Shown piece by piece: positions 33,821 through 43,612 of a stretch of 64,000 nucleotides of DNA; within the stretch, counting starts at the first letter, position 1, and each line of letters opens with the position of its first letter. The position numbers were made by a program, and so were the translations under genes. This DNA is from Dielma fastidiosa (GTDB lineage: Bacteria; Bacillota_I; Bacilli_A; Erysipelotrichales; Erysipelotrichaceae): assembly GCF_000313565.1 (NCBI RefSeq), contig NZ_HE578923.1:85400-149399 (forward strand), in the 5' to 3' direction. Below the pieces are notes generated by a model. It was not told the DNA's origin and did no database searches. It saw only the letters and a list, made by a program, of their open reading frames with translations.

Positions 33821-34620
33821 CAGCAATTAATGTTCAAAGTGAGCTGGGCATGTTGACAATGGAAATGCTTAAGCCTGACGATGGGTCTGTCAGTGATTTG
33901 CGGCCTTGTATAATCTTTTACTTTGGCGGCGGCTTTGTAAAGCGCAATTTAAAGCATTTCAAACGCCAGGCTGAATATTTTAGAAATTTGGGTGTCATTT
34001 GTATTCTTGCTGATTATCATCTGGCAAATGAAGGTGATGGCTTAGCTGTTTGTTTTGCAGACGCGCAGGCTGTATTGATTGAGGTGGCTGAGAAGGCGGA
34101 ACAATTAGGCATAGACCGACATAAAATCGTTGTCTGCGGCGGTTCAGCCGGCGGCACATTAGCCTGCTGGTGTTCATTAAATTCATCGATCCCATGTGCT
34201 CAGGTATTGTTTAATCCGGTCTTATTTTTTGGTGAACAAAACATCAAGAAGATTTCGCCTAAGGAAATCATGGTTCAGATCAACGGGGAAGCGGCTGGGT
34301 TAAATAAGGTTGAAACCTATATGCAGGCATGGGGTGAAGAATTCAAGCTTTATCCGCAGCATTTTTCAGCTTATCATCAGCTGGCTGATGCCGTAATTCC
34401 GCCAACATTGATTCTGCAGGGCAGCAATGATCCAATCGCTTATTTGGGTGTGATTCTGTTTCATCAGAAAGCATTGGAATCAGGCAATGACTGCCATTTG
34501 GTGCTGTATCAGGGCGAAGAACATGGCTTTTTTAATTATGACAAGAATGATAATAAATTCTGTTACGAGGATACATTGAAACAGATGGAAGCATTTTTAA
34601 GAGAAAGAAACTTAATTTAG
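33817..34620 (+). CDS. Acetyl-esterase-like alpha/beta hydrolase
   Basis: A 267-residue hydrolase with 'IIFYFGGGFVKRN' (the oxyanion loop, FGGG rather than HGGG as in acetyl-xylan-esterase relatives), nucleophile elbow 'VVCGGSAGGTLA' (GGSAGG), Asp in 'LQGSNDPIAY' and His in 'GEEHGFFNY'. No signal peptide. Placed between sulfatase and PTS genes, it plausibly removes O-acetyl groups from the imported sugar. ATG overlaps the sulfatase stop codon (ATGA). Confidence 0.82.
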   Translation: MTAINVQSELGMLTMEMLKPDDGSVSDLRPCIIFYFGGGFVKRNLKHFKRQAEYFRNLGVICILADYHLANEGDGLAVCFADAQAVLIEVAEKAEQLGIDRHKIVVCGGSAGGTLACWCSLNSSIPCAQVLFNPVLFFGEQNIKKISPKEIMVQINGEAAGLNKVETYMQAWGEEFKLYPQHFSAYHQLADAVIPPTLILQGSNDPIAYLGVILFHQKALESGNDCHLVLYQGEEHGFFNYDKNDNKFCYEDTLKQMEAFLRERNLI

Positions 34621-34631
34621 AGGACAATAAA

Positions 34632-34934
34632 ATGAGAAAAATCGTATTATTATGCGCGGCCGGTATGAGTACCAGCATGCTGGTAACAAAGATGAAAAAA
34701 TATGCGGAAAGTGAAGGGTATGACTGTGAGATCGATGCTCATGCCGTATCGGAAGCAAAGCAATACGGCGCTGAGGCGGATATTGTTTTACTGGGGCCGC
34801 AGGTTCGTTTTAATCTGGCAAAGGTAAAGGAACAGTGTCCTAACTGTCCAGTCGAAGCTATTGATATGGCTGCTTATGGCGCGATGGACGGTTCCAAGGT
34901 GATCCGCCGGGTCAAAGAAGTGCTGGGTGATTGA
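34632..34934 (+). CDS. PTS EIIB, cellobiose type
   Basis: A 100-residue protein. The phospho-acceptor Cys8 lies in 'KIVLLCAAGMSTSMLVTKM', followed by 'EADIVLLGPQVRF' and 'PVEAIDMAAYGAMDG', all typical of the lactose/cellobiose EIIB. It takes phosphate from EIIA (next gene) and passes it to the sugar in EIIC. It is placed 11 bp after the esterase. Confidence 0.95.
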   Translation: MRKIVLLCAAGMSTSMLVTKMKKYAESEGYDCEIDAHAVSEAKQYGAEADIVLLGPQVRFNLAKVKEQCPNCPVEAIDMAAYGAMDGSKVIRRVKEVLGD

Positions 34935-34935
34935 A

Positions 34936-36667
<1,732 letters not shown>

Positions 36668-36671
36668 AATG

Positions 36672-36702
36672 AAAAGCGTTGATTTACATCACGCTTTTTT
36701 AT
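36672..36702 (+). terminator. Terminator of the sulfatase/PTS operon
   Basis: AAAAGCGT and ACGCTTTT pair around TGATTTACATC, followed by TTATT. Confidence 0.88.
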
Positions 36703-36810
36703 TATGAAGCAACAGCATTACTTTTGCTTTTTAAACAAATCTTTTGAAATTCTTAACATTTGACATCTGTAAAATAGGCTATAATAAAAATAGAAAGCGC
36801 AGGGATTTGA

Positions 36811-39123
36811 ATGAACAAAGAGAAATTTAGATTCACAGGTTTATCAGCGGCTGAAGTTACACAGCGGGAAAATGAAAATAAGGTCAATGTGGAAATCCGT
36901 CCGGAATCAAAAACGATCAAGGATATCTGCAAGGATAATATCTTTACATATTTTAATCTGATCTTTTGTATACTGGCCTTGATATTAATCGCTGCCAGGT
37001 CTTTTCATAATATGCTGTTTATGTTTGTGGTTGTCATTAACACATCCATTGGTATTATTCAGGAAATTCGAGCCAAGAAAACCTTAGATGCCCTGCGGCT
37101 CGTTTCAGCGCCTAAGGCCCATGTGATCCGTGATGGTGAATTACAGGAAATCAATGCGCATGCGCTGGTGCTTGATGATCTGGTGGTGTTTGAGGCAGGA
37201 AATCAGATTTATGCGGATGCCCAAATTGTGGAGGGACAGCTTGAAGTAAATGAAAGCTTGCTGACTGGTGAGGCAGACGCGCTGGTTAAAAAGGCGGGCG
37301 ATGAGCTTTTGAGCGGCAGTTTTGTGATCAGCGGTCAATGCAGTGCCCGTTTGATTCGTGTCGGCGCCGATGCCTATGCATCACGGTTGATTAAAGAAGC
37401 CAGTAAAAGTAAAGTCGTTCAGTCAGAGATGATGACATCGCTGAGAAAGCTTGTTAAGGGAATTGGTATCGCGATTATTCCAATTGGCGTGCTGATGTTT
37501 CTTAAGCAGACTTGGCTGCTGCATCAGGACTTTTCGCAATCCGCGGTTTCAGTAGTAGCGGCACTGATTGGAATGATTCCCGAAGGCTTGGTGCTGCTGA
37601 CCAGTGTGGCGCTGGCTCTTTCAATTCTGCGCTTGGCGAAACGTCAGACTGTGGTTCATGAGCTATACTGCATAGAAACACTGGCACGGGTTGATGTGCT
37701 TTGTCTTGATAAAACGGGTACGATTACAGAAGGCAGTTTATTGTTAGAAAAAATTATCGCTTTGGATCATCATCCAGAGAAGCAGATTTTAGAAATATTA
37801 AATGCCATGGCGCACAATACCTCAGATAATAACGCGACCGCGCAGGCTATCAAAGAATTTTTTAAGCATGATACCAGTGACTGGGTTAAGATTGATGAAC
37901 AGCCCTTTTCTTCACAGCGCAAATTAAGCTCACTGACTTTTGAAGAGCATGGACGTTTTGTACTGGGAGCTTTTGAATATGTAATTCCTTCACTGGCTTC
38001 AAATTATACAGCTGAAATCAATCGTTATCTTGAAGAAGGACAGCGGGTTTTACTGCTTGCGAAGGAGGATGAGCCTTTGGCCTTTCTGCTTTTCTCAGAT
38101 AAGATTCGTGATCATGCCAATGAGACATTAAGTTATTTTGAACAGCAGGGTGTTACCTTAAAGGTAATCTCCGGTGATAATCCGATTGCCGTAAGGCAGA
38201 TTGCCAGCCGTGCCGGAATTAAAGATGCGCATCGGATGGCAGATGCTTCTAAGCTTGATGATGAAGCCTTGATTCAGGCGGCTGAGGATACCGTTGTATT
38301 CGGCCGTGTTTCTCCGAAACAGAAAAAACTGCTGATTCAGACGTTGAAGCAGAATGGACATACAGTAGCGATGACTGGTGATGGCGTCAATGATATTTTA
38401 GCCATGAAGGAAGCCGATTGTTCGGTTGCGATGGCCAGCGGCAGTGAAGCGGCATCCCATGCGGCTCAGCTTGTTTTGCTTGATTCTGATTTTACGGTAA
38501 TGCCGAAGATTCTGGAAGAGGGAAGAAGGGTTATCAATAACATTCAGCGCTCTGCTTCTTTATTTCTGGTTAAGAATATTTATTCCTTTTTAGTCGCAGT
38601 CTTACTGATGTTTTTTGCTTTCCCATATCCATTTACACCGATTCAGCTGACGCTGATCAGTTCGCTGACCATCGGTATTCCTTCCTTCATTTTAGCGTTT
38701 GAGCCTTCTACCAGCCGCGTGCGCGGAAAGTTTATGGAAACCGTGCTGCTTAGGGCGCTGCCGGGCGGTTTAACCAATGTCACAATTATTATCGCGGCGG
38801 TGTGCGCGAGTATGATCATGGGGATTCCCAGCGACCATACCTCATATATCTGTATGGTAAGCGCCGGCACATGCGGTTTGTTGGTTTTGCTGGTTACATG
38901 TCTGCCGTTAAGTCAGATGCGTAAAATCCTTTTAGCTGTCATGGCCTCTTTATTTGTTGGCTTATCGATTTTATCACTGCCATACATCATTCAAACACCG
39001 ATGCGGTTAACATCCTTTATTTTGCTGGCTGTGCTGCTGGCGGCGATTCCTTTTATCCTGCGCGGATATACGCTGCTGATCCGGCGCATTGAAAAGCTTT
39101 ATCAAAGTAAAACAAAAAAATAA
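36811..39123 (+). CDS. P-type cation ATPase, CtpE/Ca-type
   Basis: A 770-residue P-type ATPase. It has actuator motif 'SLLTGEADALV', 'GMIPEGLVLLTSVALALS' in helix M4 (PEGL), phosphorylation site 'CLDKTGTITEG' (Asp near residue 300), and 'MTGDGVNDILAMKEAD'. The N-terminus is short, without CxxC or His-rich metal-binding domains. PEGL in place of CPx or PEGLP places it with CtpE-like transporters; mycobacterial CtpE imports Ca2+, so calcium is plausible. No operon partners. Confidence 0.88.
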   Translation: MNKEKFRFTGLSAAEVTQRENENKVNVEIRPESKTIKDICKDNIFTYFNLIFCILALILIAARSFHNMLFMFVVVINTSIGIIQEIRAKKTLDALRLVSAPKAHVIRDGELQEINAHALVLDDLVVFEAGNQIYADAQIVEGQLEVNESLLTGEADALVKKAGDELLSGSFVISGQCSARLIRVGADAYASRLIKEASKSKVVQSEMMTSLRKLVKGIGIAIIPIGVLMFLKQTWLLHQDFSQSAVSVVAALIGMIPEGLVLLTSVALALSILRLAKRQTVVHELYCIETLARVDVLCLDKTGTITEGSLLLEKIIALDHHPEKQILEILNAMAHNTSDNNATAQAIKEFFKHDTSDWVKIDEQPFSSQRKLSSLTFEEHGRFVLGAFEYVIPSLASNYTAEINRYLEEGQRVLLLAKEDEPLAFLLFSDKIRDHANETLSYFEQQGVTLKVISGDNPIAVRQIASRAGIKDAHRMADASKLDDEALIQAAEDTVVFGRVSPKQKKLLIQTLKQNGHTVAMTGDGVNDILAMKEADCSVAMASGSEAASHAAQLVLLDSDFTVMPKILEEGRRVINNIQRSASLFLVKNIYSFLVAVLLMFFAFPYPFTPIQLTLISSLTIGIPSFILAFEPSTSRVRGKFMETVLLRALPGGLTNVTIIIAAVCASMIMGIPSDHTSYICMVSAGTCGLLVLLVTCLPLSQMRKILLAVMASLFVGLSILSLPYIIQTPMRLTSFILLAVLLAAIPFILRGYTLLIRRIEKLYQSKTKK

Positions 39124-39190
39124 AATATGACACAGGGGTGTCACAGTCATCACTTATAATAAGGGCATGAAAGAAAGTGAGGATATGAAA

Positions 39191-39445
39191 ATGAAATTTT
39201 GTCAATGCTGCGGTATGCCGATGGAAGGCGCTAATTATGGTAAGGAAAAGGATGGAACATTGAGTGAAGATTATTGTGAGTATTGTTATGCGGATGGTGA
39301 ATTCACTACTCAGTGCACAATGGATGAGATGATTGAACAATGTGTGCCATTCTGTGTTGAGGCTGATCCAACTATAACAGAGGAACAGGCAAGAGCTTCA
39401 ATGAAGGCATATTTTCCAACCTTGAAGCGATGGGCTTTGAAGTGA
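39191..39445 (+). CDS. Zinc-ribbon domain protein
   Basis: An 84-residue protein with 'FCQCCGMPMEGANYGKEKDG' and 'DYCEYCYADGEF' (two CxxC pairs making a zinc ribbon), then 'EQCVPFCVE' and a C-terminal helix. It matches the Firmicutes 'zinc ribbon, MxxCqsCGMPm' family. GTGAGG lies 8 bp before ATG 39191. It overlaps the GyrI-like gene by 4 bp (GTGA); this pairing of zinc ribbon and GyrI-like protein is frequent. Function unknown, DNA or antibiotic response is a guess. Confidence 0.78.
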   Translation: MKFCQCCGMPMEGANYGKEKDGTLSEDYCEYCYADGEFTTQCTMDEMIEQCVPFCVEADPTITEEQARASMKAYFPTLKRWALK

Positions 39446-40080
39446 TTGTCGATTATAAGAAAAGCTGTAAAGACATTTATCTGCCCAAAACCGAGCCTTC
39501 GCTTATTACATTGACGCCTATCGCCTATGCGGCAGTGAAGGGCTCTGGTGATCCTAATACATCCAAGGCTTATAAAGAAGCCTTGGAATTGCTTTATGGT
39601 CTTTTGTATACGATTAAGATGAGCAAGCGCTCAGATCATTCATTTGCCGGTTATTTTGATTATGTCGTGCCGCCGCTGGAGGGCTTATGGGAGAATGGCG
39701 GTGAATTGAATGATGCTATCGATAAGCATCAGTTTGTCTGGATTTCGATGATCCGTCTGCCTGAATTTATCGACGCGCAAGCATTTGATCAGGCTGTCGA
39801 AATGCTTCATGCAAAGAAACCCAAGCTTGATGTCAGTAAATTATTTTATAAGGTTTATGAGGAAGGACTCTGTGTGCAATGCATGCATTTGGGTTCCTAT
39901 GATGATGAACCGGCAACCTTAGCGAAAATGAACGCGTACCTTGAGGCTAATGGCTATTGTACTGATATTAATGAAACACGCTGGCATCATGAGATCTATC
40001 TCAGTGATCCGCGTAAGTGTACTTCAGATAAGCTGAAAACCGTTATCCGGCATCCAATCCGGAGTATGAAAGCAGAATAA
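39442..40080 (+). CDS. GyrI-like small-molecule-binding protein
   Basis: A 212-residue protein starting 'IVDYKKSCKDIYLPKTEPSL', then 'YAAVKGSGDPNTSKAYKEAL', 'VPPLEGLWENGG' and 'LCVQCMHLGSYDDEPATLAKM'. This is the stand-alone GyrI-like family (SHS2 fold), which binds small cationic or cyclic molecules. A GTG start at 39442, overlapping the previous stop codon, fits the family's usual N-terminus; the frame extends to ATG 39430. No DNA-binding domain. Confidence 0.8.
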   Translation: MIVDYKKSCKDIYLPKTEPSLITLTPIAYAAVKGSGDPNTSKAYKEALELLYGLLYTIKMSKRSDHSFAGYFDYVVPPLEGLWENGGELNDAIDKHQFVWISMIRLPEFIDAQAFDQAVEMLHAKKPKLDVSKLFYKVYEEGLCVQCMHLGSYDDEPATLAKMNAYLEANGYCTDINETRWHHEIYLSDPRKCTSDKLKTVIRHPIRSMKAE

Positions 40081-40086
40081 GCACTA

Positions 40087-40111
40087 AAGAAGCAGCAATG
40101 CTTCTTTTTCT
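40087..40111 (+). terminator. Terminator of the zinc-ribbon/GyrI pair
   Basis: AAGAAGCA-GCAA-TGCTTCTT followed by TTTC. Confidence 0.85.
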
Positions 40112-40189
40112 TTACCGTAAAGATTATGCTGGGCAAAACAGCACCTAAAATATGTGGTCTATGGTATGCTTATGCCAAAGAGGGATCGT

Positions 40190-41401
40190 ATGAAAAAGTT
40201 ATGTCTTGGTTTGTTATGTATATTATGCGGCTGCGGGAGTATTAATGCTGTCGAAAGCGCCGCGCCCGCGCATGAGCTTAAGCTGATGATTGCCAGTGAT
40301 CTGCATTATCAAAAGGAGCTGAGTTCTGTCAGTGCCTCGATTGTTGGCCAGATGGTCTATAATGATGAAATTGCCGATGCCTTATGTGAAACAGCGATTG
40401 AAAATCAGCCTGAGGCTTTGATATTGCTTGGCGATTTAAGCAATGTTGGCGCTTATGCCGATCATGAGCGGATGGCGGCAAAACTGGCGCGCGTCAAGGC
40501 AGCGGGTGTTGATGTTTATGTTGTGCCCGGCAATCATGATCTTCAGCAGTCTTCAGCGGCTGATTTTGAAAAAATATATGCTGACTTTGGTTTTAATCAG
40601 GCTTTTTCAAGAGATCGTGATTCCTTGAGCTATGCTGTTAAAATCAATGATGACTGCTGGCTTTTGGCTTTGGATACCAATGAGGAACAAATGGCTTATG
40701 GACACTTAAGTGATAATACTTTAATGTGGGTGGAGAAGGTGCTGAAAGAAGCTGAACAGGCAAATGCTTATGTATTGGGAATCTCTCATCATAATCTGCT
40801 GCGTCATTCCATGCAGGGAACTGAAAATAGCTTTATGATTGACAAGGCAGATGAGCTGGCTAATTTGCTGCTGCATTATGGCGTACCGCTTTATCTGAGC
40901 GGGCATCGTCATGGCCGCAGTGTTCAGACAAAGACATTAGGTCATGCTGAAATCACTGAAATTGTCAGTGATATGCTTTTAAACTATCCTAACATTTATG
41001 GCGTTTTAGATTTTAGTACCGATCGTACAATTACTTATGAAGGCAAAGAGCTTGATGTTTCCGCGTGGGCGGTGAAGCAGGCAAGCCAAGATGAAAAGCT
41101 ATTGAATTTTAAAACATATTCATACGATTTGTGCGCGGCGAAAGCGGCCGGCATGGGCAGCACAGCACTTGCTTCTAAGCAGCTTGATGATCTGGACATT
41201 CAAGCGATGCAGACTTTTATGGAACAATTTTATCTGGCCTATGCGCAGGGTGAAATCTATCAAGTGCGGGAAGCGATGCTGGCAGATCCGGCATATGCTT
41301 TATGGCAGCAGAATTGCAAGGGAGAAACTTATCAGCGCTGGATTGAATATGTGCTGAATAATTATAAAGAAAATTATGATCGATGGGAAATCCGCTATTA
41401 A
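40190..41401 (+). CDS. Lipoprotein metallophosphoesterase
   Basis: A 403-residue protein starting 'MKKLCLGLLCILCGCGSIN', a signal peptide with a lipobox-like LCGC, so probably anchored outside the membrane. Calcineurin-like phosphoesterase motifs are in order: 'ASDLHYQ' (DxH), 'LLGDLSN' (GDxxN), 'VVPGNHDL' (GNHD) and 'LSGHRHGR' (GHxH). It binds two metals and cleaves phosphomonoesters or diesters; substrate unknown. ATG 40190 follows AGAGGGA. Confidence 0.85.
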   Translation: MKKLCLGLLCILCGCGSINAVESAAPAHELKLMIASDLHYQKELSSVSASIVGQMVYNDEIADALCETAIENQPEALILLGDLSNVGAYADHERMAAKLARVKAAGVDVYVVPGNHDLQQSSAADFEKIYADFGFNQAFSRDRDSLSYAVKINDDCWLLALDTNEEQMAYGHLSDNTLMWVEKVLKEAEQANAYVLGISHHNLLRHSMQGTENSFMIDKADELANLLLHYGVPLYLSGHRHGRSVQTKTLGHAEITEIVSDMLLNYPNIYGVLDFSTDRTITYEGKELDVSAWAVKQASQDEKLLNFKTYSYDLCAAKAAGMGSTALASKQLDDLDIQAMQTFMEQFYLAYAQGEIYQVREAMLADPAYALWQQNCKGETYQRWIEYVLNNYKENYDRWEIRY

Positions 41402-41473
41402 AAGTGGATTTTTTCTTTTGATTGAGGTTGAACGTGCTATAATAATTAAAATAAAATGGCTGGAGGAATGTGT

Positions 41474-42229
41474 ATGATCATTAAGAAAGAAGTGCTGATA
41501 ACCCCCTTTAATCTGAACCGCATGCTGCATATCTATGTGCCTGATGGTGCTTTTCGCAGTAAAAAGCGTTATCCGGTAATGTATATGTTTGACGGTCATA
41601 ATCTGTTTGATGATGAGGAAGCGACTTATGGCAAAAGCTGGGGATTGAAGGAGTGGCTGGATGAAAATAAAATGAATTTAATCATTGTCGGTATTGAATG
41701 CAATCATGAAGGCAATGAGCGGCTTTCAGAATTTTCACCTTATGATTTCACTTATCGGAAAAGCAGAATCAAGGGTAAAGGAAAACAGCTTATGAAATGG
41801 GTCTGTGAGGAATTAAAACCATTGATTGATCAGGAGCTGCCAACTTTGCCGGATCGTGCGCACACAGCTGTCGGCGGCAGTTCAATGGGCGGCTTGATGG
41901 CTTTGTATACGGTGCTGCATCACAATGATGTATTTGCCTTGTCAGCCGCTGTTTCTCCGCATATCTTTGGCATGAATGATGCCCTTGATCGAGAAGTAAA
42001 CAAAACGCTGCAGGATGATACCAGGATTTATATCAGCTGGGGTGCTAAGGAATGCCGTTCTAAACAATCCCTTGCCCAATACAGCGCTGCTTTAATCAAT
42101 ATCGCAAACATCCATCCAGGTCAGGTTTATTTGAATCTTAAAGTAGAGGGTGAACATAATGAAGCCAGCTGGGAAAAAGAAATCCCATGCTTCATGAATT
42201 ATTTGTATTTGCATCAAAGGAGGCATTAA
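41474..42229 (+). CDS. Esterase-like alpha/beta hydrolase (putative esterase family)
   Basis: A 251-residue protein of the Esterase/Fes-like family: 'YPVMYMFDGHNLFDDEE', 'IIVGIECNHEGNERLSE', nucleophile elbow 'AVGGSSMGGLMAL' (GGSSMGG), 'AAVSPHIF' and late His in 'VEGEHNEASW'. No signal peptide. TGGAGGAA precedes ATG 41474. It lies directly upstream of the ATP-grasp gene (2 bp between stop and start), hinting at a shared pathway. Confidence 0.82.
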   Translation: MIIKKEVLITPFNLNRMLHIYVPDGAFRSKKRYPVMYMFDGHNLFDDEEATYGKSWGLKEWLDENKMNLIIVGIECNHEGNERLSEFSPYDFTYRKSRIKGKGKQLMKWVCEELKPLIDQELPTLPDRAHTAVGGSSMGGLMALYTVLHHNDVFALSAAVSPHIFGMNDALDREVNKTLQDDTRIYISWGAKECRSKQSLAQYSAALINIANIHPGQVYLNLKVEGEHNEASWEKEIPCFMNYLYLHQRRH

Positions 42230-42231
42230 TC

Positions 42232-43428
42232 ATGAATTTTGTATTTATTTCTCCTAATTTTCCAGATAATTACTGGCTGTTTTGTCAGGGCTTAAAAAGG
42301 TTAGGGGTCAATGTGTGCGGTATCGGAGACGCGCCGTATGAAACATTGAGTGAAGAATTGAAACAGAACCTAAATGAATACTATCGGGTTGACTCATTGG
42401 CTAATTATGATGAGATGATAAAAGCTATCGGTTATTTCACTTATCGTTATGGAAAGATTGATTGGCTTGAATCAAATAATGAATATTGGCTGCGTCAGGA
42501 TGCCCGTCTGCGCCGGGAGTTTAATATTCAAACCGGCATTCAGCTGGAAGCCATTGACGGCTATCAGTGCAAGTCGCGGATGAAGGAATATTACGCGAAG
42601 GCGGGTGTTAAAACAGCCCGCTGGTGCTTATCTGAGAATCTGGAAGAGTTGGAGGCCTTTGCGAATCAGGTAGGCTTCCCATTGATTGCGAAACCCAATA
42701 TTGGTGTGGGCGCCGGGAATACGCATAAGATTAATTCGATGGATGAGCTAAGAAGCTTAGTGGCTGCCGGTTTTAATGAAGCGATGATTTTTGAGGAATT
42801 TATCAAGGGTGATGTGACTTCCTATGATGGTATTGTCAATGAGCGGGGAGAGATTCTTTTTGAGACCTCTCATGTCTATACCGCTTCTATTATGGATGCG
42901 GTGAATGAGCATCAGGGAATTGGCTGTTACTCACGGCTTTCGCTGCCTGATGAGCTGAAGCAGGCTGGCCGTAAAACGGTTGCCGCTTTTAATACCCGCA
43001 GCCGTTTCTTTCATTTTGAATTTTTTGTATTAAGTGAGGATCAGCCAGGGGTTGGCAATCAGGGTGATGTTTTAGGCTTGGAGGTAAACATGCGGCCGCC
43101 GGGTGGCTTCTTGCCGGATCTGATTAATTATGCCAATGATTTTAATATCTATCAGCTATGGGCAGATATGATTGTTACTAATCAGACATCCATGACCAGT
43201 GAGCGGCCATATTCAGCTGTCTTTATGGGCCGCAAGGATTGTTTAAGCTATCAATATTCGCTGCAGGATATCCGCGATGAATTTAAGGAAGCGGTTTTGG
43301 ATATCCGGCGTCTGCCTTCCGTGCTGGCAGAGGCAATGGGTGATGTAGTCGTATTAGCCCGCTTTAAAACTACCGCTGAGGTTGAACGGTTTGTAGCCGC
43401 ATGTTCGCGGTTAGCTGACAATAGTTAA
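42232..43428 (+). CDS. ATP-grasp ligase-like protein
   Basis: A 398-residue ATP-grasp protein. It has a pre-ATP-grasp domain ('NFVFISPNFPDNYWLFCQGL'), ATP-binding 'FPLIAKPNIGVGAGNTHKI', 'EEFIKGDVTSYDGIV' and the metal-binding end 'GLEVNMRPPGGFLPDLINYA' (E..N.R). It should join a carboxylate to an amine or thiol via an acyl-phosphate; substrates unknown. GGAGG precedes ATG 42232. Co-transcribed with the upstream esterase. Confidence 0.85.
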   Translation: MNFVFISPNFPDNYWLFCQGLKRLGVNVCGIGDAPYETLSEELKQNLNEYYRVDSLANYDEMIKAIGYFTYRYGKIDWLESNNEYWLRQDARLRREFNIQTGIQLEAIDGYQCKSRMKEYYAKAGVKTARWCLSENLEELEAFANQVGFPLIAKPNIGVGAGNTHKINSMDELRSLVAAGFNEAMIFEEFIKGDVTSYDGIVNERGEILFETSHVYTASIMDAVNEHQGIGCYSRLSLPDELKQAGRKTVAAFNTRSRFFHFEFFVLSEDQPGVGNQGDVLGLEVNMRPPGGFLPDLINYANDFNIYQLWADMIVTNQTSMTSERPYSAVFMGRKDCLSYQYSLQDIRDEFKEAVLDIRRLPSVLAEAMGDVVVLARFKTTAEVERFVAACSRLADNS

Positions 43429-43438
43429 CAAATGAACG

Positions 43439-43470
43439 AATGCCGTAGACAGTGATGTTTACGGCATTAT
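43439..43470 (+). terminator. Terminator of the esterase/ATP-grasp unit
   Basis: AATGCCGTA and TACGGCATT pair around a 12-nt loop, followed by ATTCTATT. Confidence 0.75.
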
Positions 43471-43533
43471 TCTATTAAAATCAGGTATTGTTTTGATTTA
43501 TGGCAGGATATCAATTTTATATATCAAAAGCAG

Positions 43534-43562
43534 TTGAAATTTAAAGAAGGGTTCTATATAAT
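43534..43562 (+). promoter_or_regulatory. Promoter of the FMN/FAD reductase gene
   Basis: TTGAAA, 17-bp spacer, TATAAT. A perfect 8-bp hairpin GTTAAAAA/TTTTTAAC (43569-43595) follows in the leader, close to the likely 5' end, which may stabilise the mRNA. Confidence 0.8.
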
Positions 43563-43612
43563 GAGATTGTTAAAAAGTGGATAAACATTTTTAACATAGG
43601 GAGGTATAGAAC

